Shown piece after piece: positions 22,387 through 33,534 of a stretch of DNA of 64,000 bases. How positions within the stretch are numbered: the stretch's first letter is position 1; each line of letters starts with the position of its first letter. This DNA is from Saccharina japonica (lineage: Eukaryota > Sar > Phaeophyceae > Laminariales > Laminariaceae): assembly GCA_008828725.1 (NCBI GenBank), contig MEHQ01001933.1, positions 136,356 through 200,355 of the forward strand, read 5' to 3'. Made by a program: the position numbers and the translations under genes. The notes under the pieces are model-generated. The model worked only from the letters and a program-made list of their open reading frames with translations, was not told the DNA's origin and did no database searches.

Positions 22387-22504
22387 GTGATGTAAACATG
22401 AAAATGCAAGGGGTCTAAAAATAGTAAGAATTAGGACGAAAACGTATGATAGGTACGTAGCACTTGCCAGTATGTATGGCTTTGTGCGTATGTGGTCATG
22501 CTTT

Positions 22505-23010
22505 CGGGTCTGTTTGTTGGTTTTGTTTGTTTTGTTTTGTTTGTTTGTTTCGTTTGTTTTGTTTGTTTTGTTTGTTTATTCGTTTGTTTGTTTGTTTGTT
22601 TGTTTGTTTGTTTGTTTGTTTGTTTGTTTGTTTGTTTGTTTGTTTGTTTGTTTGTTTGTTTGTTTGTTTGTTTGTTTGTTTGTTTGTTTGTTTGTTTGTT
22701 TGTTTGTTTGTTTGTTTGTTTGTTTGTTTGTTTGTTTGTTTGTTTGTTTGTTTGTTTGTTTGTTTGTTTGTTTGTTTGTTTGTTTGTTTGTTTGTTTGTT
22801 TGTTTGTGTTTGTTTTGTTTGTTTTGTTTGTTTATTCGTTTGTTTGTTTGTTTGTTTGTTTGTTTGTTTGTTTGTTTGTTTGTTTGTTCGTTTTGTTTGT
22901 TTTGTTTGTTTTGTTTGTTTTGTTTGTTTTGTTCGTTTTGCTTGTTTTGCTTGTTTTGTTTGTTTGTTTTGTTTGTCGGTTCGGTTGTTTGTTTTTTGTT
23001 TGTTTGTTTT
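22505..23010 (+). repeat. (TGTT)n microsatellite, about 500 bp
   Basis: GTTT tetranucleotides with occasional TGTTT slips. It gives long Phe-Val-Cys-Leu or Asn-Lys-Gln-Thr shadow frames on both strands that should not be annotated. Confidence 0.97.
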
Positions 23011-23579
23011 GTTGTTGCCACGCCTGGAGCGCGTTCACTGTCTTTGCCCCTGCATTGTTGGACCCCCACGCGCACAAGACTCGGTACATGTTGTCGTTAT
23101 GTTTTCAAAAGAGGGTATGTTGTATGTACATATTTCTTGCAAACAAGTCAACTTTGAGCTCGACCAAAATGGTAGTCGAGACACCCATATCTGGCTGATG
23201 CAAGTGGAGAAATTTTGTTCGTGTGCAGTAGTGTACCATGCTCCTTTTTTCGGTAATGTTTGTTTTCCCCCAAAGTTGCCTTTTCGAGGCGCTTTGTACG
23301 GACGTGTGATGATTTTGTATTCCGACGGGCTTAGGGTCGTGTGTTGGCTGGACGTAACGGCTATTTTTTTGTTGGGTGGCGGCGAAATAAGCCAACGAGC
23401 TGGCTTCTCCTTTTTCAGTAAAACAAAACACACACACACTTCGACCCACGAACGTGCCGATCAAATACCAAGACGCAGAAGTCCCGGACACAGCTAACTG
23501 CACATTGCCGGACGAAGCTAACTGTAGTACCTCGCCTCGTAGTAACTAGCTGGAAACTTAAAGTGGGCCCACCCACAGC

Positions 23580-24720
23580 CCTTTCAATACAGTAGACGAC
23601 ATGCTTCATTTTTTGGCGAAAAAAGCAAAACCTGAAAAACACAAACTCCGGGGCAAACGAGAAAAAAACGAAACAGTTTCCGCCAGTTTGACGTGAAACC
23701 GTCGAAACTGTAGCCATCAACAAGACCGCCTCCTTGACGGACCCCGACAAAACATATAAACAGGTGCCGCCGGTGGTTCGAGATTAAACCATCAGAACCG
23801 TAACCGTTGAAACCGTAACCGTTAATCAGAACGCCTCCCTGACGGATACCGAAAAACACGATAAACGGGTGCCGCCGGTTTGAGATGAAACCGCCGAAAC
23901 CGTAGCCGTGAACAAGTACGCCTTCATGACGGATGCCGAAAATATAATAGAACAGGTTCCGCCGGTGGTTAGGGACGAAATAATCCGAACCGTAACCGTC
24001 AAAACCGTAACTGTCAGCAAGACGGCCTCTTCGACAGACCCCGATAGAAATGAAATCATCAATAATAGGCGACCCCGGTTTAAAATGACACCGTCAAAAC
24101 CATAACCGTGAACAAGAAGGCCTCATCGACGGGCCTGAAAAAGACGAAAACAATTTCCGCCGTTTTAAAAGGAAAACGTCAAAACCGTAACCACCGTAAC
24201 AGTCACCAAACACGCCTGAAATAACAAAAACAAATACAGGTGAGCATGGCCGCACGCCCATGGTCTTACCTGGAGCCGGCAATTAAATTAAATTGGCGCG
24301 GAGCGCCAAAAATGAGGGAGCGAAGCGACCGAGGCTTTTTCTTTCCTATAGACAGGCTTCCATGGTTTTGTTACCATTCTCCCGCCGGTGATTCGAGATG
24401 AAACCGTCAAAATCAAACCGTCAACAAGGACGCCTCCTCGACGGACCCCGAAAAAACAGCAAGCAGGGGGCGCCGGTGGTTCGAGATGAAACCGTCAAAA
24501 ACATAACCACCAACAAAAAACGCCTGACCTGAAACCGTCAAAAACGTAACCGTCAAACAAGAAACGCCTGACCTGGAAAACAATCACTTCCGCAACCGTC
24601 AACAAGAACGTCTCTTTCACGGAACCCGAAAAAAACCCCAATAAAATCCCAGGTGCCGCCGGTGGTTCGAGATGAAACCGTCAAAACCGTAACCGTCAAC
24701 AAGGACTCCTCCTCGACGGG
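23580..24720. repeat. Diverged minisatellite with GAAACCGTCAAAACCGTAAC motif
   Basis: About ten units of roughly 75-115 bp: GCCGCCGGTGGTTCGAGATG, AAACCGTCAAAACCGTAACC, GTCAACAAGACGCCTCC, TCGACGGACCCCGAAAAAAC. Both strands are partly open (plus: VVRDETVKTVTV). Frame shifts between units and the absence of splice-consistent flanks argue against a gene. 24300-24345 holds a short GC-rich inverted piece (GGCGCGGAGCGCC). Confidence 0.8.
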
Positions 24721-24945
24721 GGTGAGGGGGGAGGGGGACTTCTTCGGGCGAGGGATGACGCCGTTCCGAAGGTCCCACACGAAGCGGGACACGCAGCCAC
24801 TGCCCCTCAAGGGCGAGGACGAGAAGGCCGTGGAGTGGGGTAGGCGCAGGAGGGAGGAGGAGAAGGAAAAGGAGAAGCAGAAAGGAGTGGGTGGTGGTGG
24901 TGGTGGTGGTGTTCGAGCCAGGAAACACCGGCACGTTTACTAGTA
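24721..24945. other. Unexplained GC-rich segment with open frames on both strands
   Basis: It interrupts the minisatellite with a non-repetitive block. The plus frame reads RGMTPFRRSHTKRDTQPL, then a charged EEEKEKEKQKG run; the minus frame reads SGCVSRFVWDLRNGVIPRP. Either could be an exon, but no family was recognised and no clear splice pair chooses between them. Confidence 0.3.
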
Positions 24946-25081
24946 TATGGGAGGGGGGGGGGGGGGCGAGGGCGTTACTCGTTGGTTGCTCGGCCTTAAG
25001 TTATTCTGGACACTTGCACCATCATCCCTTTCTTGCTATATCGTGAGGAAGGTTTATCTAGGTGAGGTGGCGGCGGGAAGT

Positions 25082-25170
25082 GGGGGGGGGGGGGGGGGCG
25101 TACTCATTTGTTGCTTGCCTTAGTCATTTGACCATTGACCACGCATCCCTTTCGAGACGGAGCACCGTTC
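25082..25170 (+). repeat. C-run-terminated repeat, family I copy
   Basis: A G run, then GTACTCATTTGTTGCTTGCC, TTAGTCATTTGACCATTGAC and CACGCATCCCTTTCGAGACG. It is the cleanest intact copy and a useful reference for the split copy that follows. Confidence 0.8.
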
Positions 25171-25186
25171 CTACTCCTAATAGATA

Positions 25187-25630
25187 AGTGGGGGGGGGCG
25201 TACTCATGTGTTGCTTGCCTTATTACGAGGGACCATTAATAGTAAATAGGACCTACGGTACACACACACACAACCCTATATATTTCCCTATTTTAGCTTA
25301 CCTTATGTGGTCCTATTTACTAGTATTTACTATTTTTTTTTTTTTTTTGTTGTCCATCCCATTTATTATCTTCGCCCTTCCTTTCTCTCTCCTCCCTAGT
25401 CGTAACTCAGATCCGGGGTCACAAAGTAGGCTCCTCTCCCTCCCCCCCCCCACTACGGTTCTTGCCTTTTGCATTTTTGTCGCGAGAAGACTTCAGCCTT
25501 TCCTTCACTCGTCGACTCGCATCGAATTGTGCCTACCCACGCTACTATTAATTGGCGCTCTCAGCAGTCTGGTCCCCCGTAATAGTCATTTGACCATTGA
25601 CCACGCATCCCTTTCGAGACGGGGCACCGT
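25187..25630. mobile_element. Three-level nested insertion (SINE in MITE in C-run repeat)
   Basis: The outer repeat is split after GTTGCTTGCCTTA (25223) and resumes at GTCATTTGACCATTGACC (25586). Between them lies a TA-target MITE beginning TTACGAGGGACCA and ending TGGTCCCCCGTAA, with a TA at each side. The MITE is itself interrupted near its right end, after GGTCCTATTTACTA. The interruption is a minus-strand SINE (about 25335-25575, T run to ATTGGCGCTCTCAGCAGTC). Removing each layer restores the one below. Confidence 0.82.
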
Positions 25631-25639
25631 GGGTGGGAG

Positions 25640-26270
25640 GGAGGGGGGGGGTGCTCGAGCTAAGCACCGGTACCCTAAGTCGGAACGGGTTTCCTAAGGG
25701 AGAAAGGGGGGAAGGGGAGAGGCGGAGGGGGTGTTCTCACGTCATGCATGGCCGTAGTCGTAGTAACCATATAACCTCGCATCGCTACAATGCCGGGACG
25801 GAGCACGTCGGGTTTTCACCGCCCAGACAGGCATTGGGAGGGGGGAAGGGGTAGGCGTAATAGGAAGGAGAAGAAGGGAACGCATTGTACTCGAGGCAAG
25901 AAACGCAAGCACATTTCTTCGGGAAGGGTTTCCTAGGGCGTGTAGAGGGGGAGGTGGAGGGGAAAGGTTGGGGAGCAGGGGAAGGGGGCAGGAGTAAAAG
26001 GGAGAAGAAGGGAGCACGTGGTGCTCGAAGGCAAGAACCACAGGCACCATTCGTGGGAAAAGGTTTCCTAGAGAAGGTGAAGAGGTGGTTGGTGGTAGGG
26101 GGGTAGTGCTCGAACCGGGTGCCGGTACCCTTAGTAAGAGTAGGAGAGGGTTTTCTAGGGGGGGGGGGGGGGGGGCGGGGGGGGGGAGTAGGCGTAGGCG
26201 AGAGAGGAGGAGAAGAAGGAAACGCGTGGTGCTCGAGCCAAGAACCACAGGCACCCTTACTTACGTTGGG
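25640..26270 (+). repeat. G-rich minisatellite with GTGCTCGAGCCAAGAACC units
   Basis: Five to six units of about 110-130 bp, each with GTGCTCGAxxxAAGAACCAC, GGGTTTCCTAGGG and a purine-rich GGAGAAGAAGG block. It includes a family II C-run repeat at 25735-25850. ORFs on both strands are low complexity. Confidence 0.8.
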
Positions 26271-26384
26271 AGGCAATATTTAATGATTGCTCGATCCGAT
26301 CACCGGTACCCTTGGTCAGAAACGGTGTCACACCTCGAACCGATGATCGATTCCTGCATGACGGTCTAGATATTTTAGTTTCAG

Positions 26385-26720
26385 TTTCAGGGCAGATATA
26401 TTCCTGATCTGTACGACCTGTATGATCTGTATGATCTAGCTCATGTTGCCGGTTGGGAGCCGTATAACCTGCATGATCTATATAGGAGCATGGCTCCCTG
26501 GGTTGGATCTGTACTGCACAGATACTTCGCAGCACCTCATAACGGCAGGTTAAGATCTAGATTATATATCTGTAGATTACATATCTGTAGATGGTATAGA
26601 TGATCTATCTGTAGATGATATGGATGATCTATCTGTGGATGATACATATGATATATCTGTAGATGAATCTATCTGTAGATGGCTTATCTGTAGATGGTAT
26701 AGATGATCTATCTGTCGATT
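26385..26720. repeat. Composite GATC-rich repeat, copy 2
   Basis: Shares with 16600-17100 the order short GTATGATCT array, GCTCATGTTGCCGGTTGGG, CTGGGTTGGATCTGTAC, CACCTCATAACGGCAGGTTA, then TCTGTAGATGATAT-type units. Both arrays are shorter here. Confidence 0.82.
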
Positions 26721-26871
26721 GATCTGTTCGGCGCGTGATGAGTTTCCTAAGGGAAGGGGCGAAGAGGGAGAGGGGGGAGTGGAGAGGATAGGAAGAAAGG
26801 AACGGACGCTCGAGCCAGGAACCAAGAACCGGCACTCTTAGAGGGAAACTAGTTTCGTCGGGAGGATGGGG

Positions 26872-27060
26872 ACGGGGGGGGGGGGGTACTCATATCGTGC
26901 ACGGCCGTAGTCATATGACCATAGACCCTCGCATCCCTACAATGCCGGGACGGAGCACGTTGGGTTTTCACCAACCAGGCAGACATTGCTTGCACCAAGC
27001 GCGAAGTGCCGTGAGGTATTAGGCGAGTCGCACGGAGGGTGAGCTGCATCCTGCTAAGAA
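26872..27060 (+). repeat. C-run-terminated repeat, family II long copy
   Basis: A G run, then GTACTCATATCGTGCACGG, CCGTAGTCATATGACCATAG, CCCTCGCATCCCTACAATGC and GGGACGGAGCACGTTGGG. It continues about 100 bp further than family I, with CAGGCAGACATTGCTTGC. Confidence 0.72.
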
Positions 27061-27379
27061 CCACTCTGAGGCGGACTTGCATATGGACGACAGCCTCCAA
27101 TGAATTGATTTAATTTCTGGTGTGGCCACTTCTAGAGACAGCAATGGGTATTGCTATGTATCTGCCTCATGGATGCCTTACCATATCACACTACGTGATA
27201 CAATCATTCCCCTTGTGCGGAGTTGAGCTTATCAACCACGCACAAATGATCTGACCAGACCGCCAGCCTGGGTGACCGCCAAAAAAACAAAAACGGTACC
27301 CTGGTTGTCTAGCTCACGCAGTGAGAGGCATGTTTTACAGCGTCGTCGCCAAGCGACGCCAACCCAACCTATACATATA

Positions 27380-27480
27380 TAATATATTTATAGGGGAGGG
27401 GGGCGGCGTACTCATTTGTTGAGTGCCTCGGTCATTTGGCCATTGGCCACTCATGCCTTTCGAGACGGAGCACCGTTCCT
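27380..27480 (+). repeat. C-run-terminated repeat, family I copy
   Basis: A diverged copy: GGCGTACTCATTTGTTGAG, CGGTCATTTGGCCATTGGCC, CATGCCTTTCGAGACGGAGC. No gene between this copy and the ATTG array to its right. Confidence 0.72.
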
Positions 27481-27767
27481 GCTCCTAGTAGAGACACCCC
27501 CAACTTTTTGGCGCTCACTATGATTTTGTTTTTCCATCTCTATTGGGCGGGGGGGGGGTGGGGTGTACTCATGCAACGGCGGGGGAGTAGAGGGAACGCA
27601 ACGTGTGCTGATAGGCAACCAAGCGGTCCCTTCATGCAGCAAAGCGCACTTTGAAAACGCCGTGGAGTTGGTGGTTGGACAGGAGAGGGCACCTCACTGC
27701 ACATCGTGCGCCGCATGAGCGTGGGGCGGTTTGCATCTTATAAAAAAAAAATGCCCCGGCATTACTT

Positions 27768-27847
27768 TATTTGTTGATTTGTTTTGTTGAAGTATTGATT
27801 GGTAGATTGATTGGGTTGGTTGATTGATTGATTGGGTTGATTGATTA

Positions 27848-27907
<60 letters not shown>

Positions 27908-28210
27908 GTTGGTTGGTTGGTTGATTGATTGATTGGTTGATTGGTTAGTTGTTTGATTTTTTGGCAGGTTGCCGTCTCTCTTGTCTGATTATTTGGTCCA
28001 TTGCGTGGTCGATTGATTGATTCACTGGCGCGCGCAATCAGACGATTCACGCCCCTTTCTCTTATCGGTGCGGTTCCTTGGTTCGTTGAGTAATTGACTG
28101 ACTGATGGACTGGTTGTTTGATCAGTTGGTCGATTGATTGATTGATTGAGTGAGTGATTCATTGGTTGACTGATTGATTGTTTGATTGCTCTATTGGCTG
28201 ATTGATAGAC
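27768..28210 (+). repeat. (ATTG)n microsatellite
   Basis: GATTGATTGATT units with GGTT variants, purest at 27840-27905. Asn-Gln-Ser-Ile shadow frames on the minus strand. Confidence 0.95.
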
Positions 28211-29738
28211 AGGTTGCTTTATTGACTGGCGCTCTATCAGATGATTGGCGTCCTGTTTGTTTTTTCACCTTATCCATGTGATCGCGTGATTATTTGGCTC
28301 CACCGCCACTCTCTGCTGTCCTTCTGTGGAGGGCTGTACGATATATTCAGTAGTACAGTACCCAGTTGACTCAGTTTGGAGGAAATCGGTGAAATTACTT
28401 ATTACTCAGTTGACTCGGATTCGACGAAATCGGTGAAATTATTATTTTTACTTAAGTACTGCCTGAATATCAGACAATTGGCTCTTTTAGTTTTTTTTCC
28501 CGCTTTTTTCCAGATAGTGGATGGTTTTACGTATTGCGGCGCGTGATTGCCAACAAATATAATATAATCGGGTTTTCCAGTGGCTGGTGCCACTGTTTTG
28601 CTTTATGCTGCTGTAACTGCCCGTATGGTTCAGCGGTAGACTGCCATTCCATTGCCGTTTTTGGTCTACGAAACCACCCCGGGTGATACTTATTTTCGCG
28701 TTTTGTTCTTTTTTGCTCACCCGGTGTGTTTTTCTGTGTGCGGGCGGTATCTAATCACAACGAACCCCGGTGCTAGTGAGCATGCTGTACTCGAGGGTTG
28801 CTTTAGTTATCACCGGGGGGTGGTTTCTTTGTGCGGGGGGGGGTGACATCGAGGGGGGGGTGATAAAAAGTACGATGTATAACATTTGGTGCACACTTTT
28901 GACACACCCACCCAGGCAGCAGACGGGGGTGATAGCAACGGGGGGGGTGATACTTAACGCTGCCGACGGCTTGTCGGCGGACTGCGGTCGGGGCCGTAAA
29001 CGCTACGTAGTACCGGGGAGGACGTGAGGTGCGACGGGCGGTGCCGGCGCAGCAGTCATGCTGTGGCTTGGGCAGCACTCGCTGCCATGATTGCTTACGG
29101 CACGCGCTTGCTGTAGCTAGCTCGTCAGACGCTGCTGTCGGAGCTTAAGACGCAGGTTCATTTAATGCAGTAGGGGGGCAGTCTGAGGACAGGCGGAAAA
29201 CGATTCGGCACTCGTGTGGTTGGAGGAACGCCACCCAAGGTTTTGTGGAGACAGCAGGCTTCGCCGGGGCCATATAGCATATACGCGTTCTCTGTCCACG
29301 TTGATTAACCCGCCCGTGGCTCAAGAGCTCTGCCCCTCTTCATGACGTTTCCCATGATGTGCGATGCCGGTAGCGTAACTGCTTTTTCGTGGGGACCCTC
29401 GGGTGCCGCGTGACATACAGGTTTTTACTGTTTGGAAGGCGTACCGACCGACCCCGGGGGGTGATAATATTGTTTCGATGGTTTGGAGGCGTACCGGCCC
29501 AGGGGTTGGTGTCTAATGAACCCCGGCAATAATACGCACGCTACGACGGTAGAGGTGCACCATGATTTTTTCTCTGAGACTATGCTCTCTTGAGGAGATC
29601 TAATGCTAACAGCAAGTCAGTAGTAATTCACCCAAAAACCGATTGTGGAGGGATACCCGAGGAGAGATCCCGTGGCGCTCAAGTATAAGGTGAAACACTC
29701 AGCGGCACGAGAAGGAGAGAGTCCCGACGAATGTGGGT
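28211..29738. other. Intergenic, no gene seen; one tRNA-like 5' half
   Basis: At 28621-28660 the plus strand reads CGTATGGTTCAGCGGTAGAC, a good box-A/D-arm match, but no box B follows, so it looks like a tRNA relic or SINE head. 28390-28450 carries a short direct repeat (CTCAGTTGACTCxGxTT). Stretches of GGGGGGTGATA near 28840-28960 recur in short form. No exon was supported. Confidence 0.4.
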
Positions 29739-30366
29739 TAAGGGCCCGTTTTAACGAAGAAGAAAAAAATTCAATTTGGAAAAAAAAAAATCAAATTCGC
29801 TTTTCATTGGTCAACACACGCACCAGCACCAAAGATTAGGATCTTGGGGTATAATCTTGGGCGGTGGTGCGGGTTCTGACCAATGAAAAGCGGATTTGAT
29901 TTTTTTTTTTTTTTCCAATTTTTTTTTTTTCTTCGTTAAAACGGGCCCTAAGGGCCCGTTTTAACGAAGAAGAAAAAATTCAATTTGAAAAAAAATATTA
30001 TTCAAATCCGCTTTTCATTGGTCAACACACGCACCAGCACCAAAGATTAGGATCTTGGGGGGTGCTGGTGCGTGTGTTGACCAATGAAAAGCGAATTTGA
30101 ATTTTATTTTTCCCAAATTGAATTCATTTTATACTCGTTAATATGGGCCCTAAGGGCCCGTTTTAACGAAAAAGAAAAAAAAATCAATTTGGATTTTTTT
30201 TTATTCGAATCCGCTTTTCATTGGTCAACACACGCACCAGCACCAAAGATTAGGATCTTGGGGCATAAAAATTGGTGCTGGTGCGTGTGTTGACCAATGA
30301 AAAGCGAATTTTTATTTTATTTTTCCCAAATTGAATTCATTTTATACTCGTTAATATGGGCCCTAA
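29739..30366. mobile_element. Three tandem palindromic GGGCCC MITEs
   Basis: Three head-to-tail copies of about 200 bp, each starting AGGGCCCGTTTTAACGAAGA and ending in its reverse complement. Each has inner arms CGCTTTTCATTGGTCAACAC and GTGTTGACCAATGAAAAGCG around CACCAGCACCAAAGATTAGG. Adjacent copies share the CCCTAAGGG junction. A fourth copy is at about 13850-14018, where the end abuts TTAA. Confidence 0.85.
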
Positions 30367-30507
30367 GGAGCCCCGTCAATGAAAAACTGTTTCGGCCCAA
30401 AAAAAGCGTTACCTTTATCCCAGCGCGCGTCATAATAAACCTGACATTGTTTGTGAGGTTTTGGCCTCTTTTTTTTTTCGTCTTTCACCGGCGGTGGTTT
30501 CCTGTGG

Positions 30508-30508
30508 N
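30508..30508. other. Single ambiguous base (N)
   Basis: One N in CCTGTGGNTGG; an unresolved base call. Confidence 0.99.
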
Positions 30509-30754
30509 TGGCTTAGTGTCTCAAGAGAAGGGTGATGTCTCATTAGGCCAGATGTGTACGGTATAGCTGGCCGCTTGCGCCGGGGTTCGAACTCGGCTGG
30601 TGTATTTTATGGTGCACACAGGGCGTTTTTATTTTGTCTTGTCCCTACTACTATGCCGAAAGCGCGAGTTGGTGAAGCCCGACGCAGACCGGCGAGCAGT
30701 GAGCAAGCAATGCTGAACCCTTTGCGCGGTACAGAATGAAGGCGTGCTTGTACC

Positions 30755-30830
30755 CGGGGGGGAGAGGGGGAGGGGGGTACTTCATTTTCATGCATGGCCG
30801 TAGTCGTATGACCATAGACCCCGGACGACA
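30755..30830 (+). repeat. C-run-terminated repeat, family II copy
   Basis: A G run, then GTACTTCATTTTCATGCATG and GCCGTAGTCGTATGACCATA. Truncated after GACCCC. Confidence 0.7.
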
Positions 30831-30842
30831 CCTGTGACCAGG

Positions 30843-30952
30843 GCTACGCACTGCTTATAGTCCAGAATGCCGCTAAGGGTATATGAAACCTCCCACGGCT
30901 ACGCACTGCTTATAGTCCAGAATGCCGCTAAGGGTATATGAAACCTCCCACG
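30843..30952. repeat. Perfect 55-bp tandem duplication
   Basis: GCTACGCACTGCTTATAGTC...AACCTCCCAC occurs twice without visible change, so the duplication is recent or an assembly duplication. Confidence 0.92.
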
Positions 30953-31252
30953 AGTTGAACTGGAAAGTAAAGGTGATGGGTAAAATATATATATATATCA
31001 TACCGGTATGTGATCAAGCTTGTTGATTGGCGGCCACCCTCCACTCTCTGCTGCCCTTCTATAATGTGGGATGTATACAAAAAACAGTACCAGCTGGCCT
31101 CGTTTCGATGACATTGTGGCATTGTTACACTTTTTCGAGCGAATGCGGATTTCTAATTTAGAGCTCTCCGAAAACATAGGGGCGACTTCTTTCGAAATCC
31201 CTGTAACACCCGACAGATCGCGATAAAAAAAAAAAAAAACACCATCCAACAC

Positions 31253-31370
31253 TATTACGGGGTGGGCTAATGTAGTAAATAGGACCTACGGTACACACAA
31301 AAACCTACTTATAAATTTACCTATTTTTACCAAAATATTCGTTCCTATTTACTCTAGGTCCCCCGTAATA
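31253..31370. mobile_element. TA-target MITE copy
   Basis: TA-TTACGGGGTGGGC at the left and GGTCCCCCGTAA-TA at the right, interior AATAGGACCTACGGTACAC. About 115 bp; very close to the copy at 2356-2476. Confidence 0.85.
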
Positions 31371-31439
31371 ATAAAAAGATCCCCCCACAAGAAATCTGCG
31401 GGGACTCCCAGCTCAAATTCCTACATAGTTTTTTTTTTT

Positions 31440-31800
31440 TTTTTAGATCCTTTGGAGATCTGGGTAAAAAAAGCTTTCGCTCTACAGCAGTAGTGAGAAC
31501 GTGACCGGCGCATGCTACCACAAATATTTCGAGGACCCTCGTAAACAATCTACAGCTTTTTTTTTTTTTTTTTTTCACATCCTTTTGGAGATCTGGGTAA
31601 AAAAAGCTTTCGCTCTACAGCAGTAGTGAGAACGTGACCGGCGCATGCTACCACAAATATTTCGATGACCCTCGTATACAATCTACAGTTTGTTTGTTTG
31701 TTTGTTTGTTTTTTTTTAGATCCTTTTGGAGATCTGGGTGAAAAAGCTTTCGCTCTACAGCAGTAGTGAGAACGTGACCGGCGCATGCTACGGTATAGCT
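31440..31800. repeat. Three tandem units of about 135 bp
   Basis: Each has AGATCCTTTTGGAGATCTGG, AAAGCTTTCGCTCTACAGCA, GTGAGAACGTGACCGGCGC and a T-rich end. The third is cut short. Confidence 0.88.
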
Positions 31801-33534
31801 TCACCATGTTTGTTTTCTGAGCGTGGTCACCCGAGGAGCTGCATACCTCGCTCAAAAACTGATTTTGGGGGGAGATAAAAAGAGGTTCGAGTCATCCCAC
31901 GGTAGGGGCGCAGTAGAATTTTCTGAGCTCCTCACATGAGGAGCTCAGTATCTCACCCGAAACATGACCTCGGGAACATTCGTACGCGCAACCCGACCAA
32001 ACCTTCCAAGTCGGTAGTCCAAAAGCAAATATACCAGTTTAATAATAATAGTATCCGGTGGTTACTCACGTGAGGAGCACAACCGGTCAGACAATATTGA
32101 GCCTAAAATTGGTACCCCTACCGTGGGATTGCTCGTTCCCGACCGGCACTCCCATGTCCTCAGTATACAATGAACAATATGGCAAGGCAAGAACGAAATG
32201 CCGACGAATTTGGGTTAAGGAGCCCGGCCGTCTTTCACAAAAACTTTTCAGCCAAAAAAATGCTGTGTACCTCTATCGTAACACGCTTCGACCCATCCGG
32301 GATGTACCCCTTGTCCGCTCGACTCTCAAAGACCGTTCTGAATCTCTCATTCGCTCGTAATCAAATAGGAATACGGACTCTTCCCACCCAAGTGAATGGC
32401 GGTCGCCGATGCCTAAAAATAGATGTCGGTGGCGCCGGAAAAGGGGGGGGGGGGGGGGGCGTGTTTCTGGGGTTGTCTTGGCGGTTACGGAGACCAGAAC
32501 GTCAGGGAAATTCTCGGGGATTTCTCGGAAAAATCTCGGAACCCAGCTAAAGTGGGGATTTTATGTGCGTTGCCAGCCACGTTCCTGTATGTAGAGCCTG
32601 AGTCAAGTTCCTTGATAGAGCTTAGCTCTCGAAAGGTCTACAGCCGAAACGCACTACCCGTATACTTCTGAATTGAAACGTAAGGACCCTAAGGTCTTTA
32701 TATGTATGTATATGTGATAGTATGAGCTTAGAAGGCCGGTAACTACCTCAATATAGGTAATTGGTCCGTTTTCGTCTTTCTTGGACTGGCATTCGTATTC
32801 GGGGTAACTGTAAGAACGGAAGGACAATGAGACCCTTCCGGAGGGCAGATGCCATCGTGGCTCTGGGGTAATAATAAAGCTGCTTCTCTTCTACGCTTGA
32901 TTCTGTGCTTATATTTCCGTCCAGCGATACGTGTTTTCGTGCGCGCGGGTGGTAGAAGTGCTGTAGTAGTATACGTATGGCACCAGGAATTTTTTTACGA
33001 GTAGCAAGAGTTGTTTTTCCCTCACATCAAAAAGCAAGAATTTCGCAGTCTAAAATGTACCAGGTTGGTTATATATCAATGCTTGTTAATACTATTAGCG
33101 TCACCAGCCGTTTCCCATCGCAACTACTATTAAAAAGTGTATATCATGGTACATATCGCAATGACACGAGTCGCTTGCCCAGCAGAGCAAAAAAGCTATC
33201 AAGACAGCGCGAGTCGTTTCTCCGCCGAAGCACAGGTATCAAAATAGCACACGCTCCGTTTGTCTACCAAAGAAAAGCCGTAACACAATATTAAAAATAC
33301 TAAAATTGGCGCGACAAAAATTGTTCATCAAAGCCATCGCATCACAGCATAGCATGAACATAGCACTACTGTCTTCGTTAGCCCGTCGAAGACAAAAAGG
33401 TAATATACCATAATTGATACATAATAGCAGCGCTTATCGTTTGCCCATCGAAAAAAAAAAACATGTCATACTAAAATCGTATTATTATAATTGAATTTGT
33501 CGTTTTCCCGAAATTGCCGTATACCCATCAACGA
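31801..33534. other. Intergenic, no gene seen; possible LTR-like fragment
   Basis: 32725-32905 shares, inverted, the stretch GGTAATTGGTCCGTTTTCGT and GGCATTCGTATTCGGGGTA with 13330-13410, a diverged dispersed repeat, possibly part of an LTR (low confidence). 32950-33480 shows loose repeats with CGTTTGCCCATCG-like motifs. No exon was supported. Confidence 0.4.

Noticed and set aside
22431-23497. Long Phe-Val-Cys-Leu and Asn-Lys-Gln-Thr ORFs
   Set aside because: They are translations of the TGTT microsatellite on both strands, with no flanking domain or splice evidence.
28621-28700. tRNA gene
   Set aside because: Good box A and D-arm, but no box B or T-arm and no acceptor pairing; treated as a relic.
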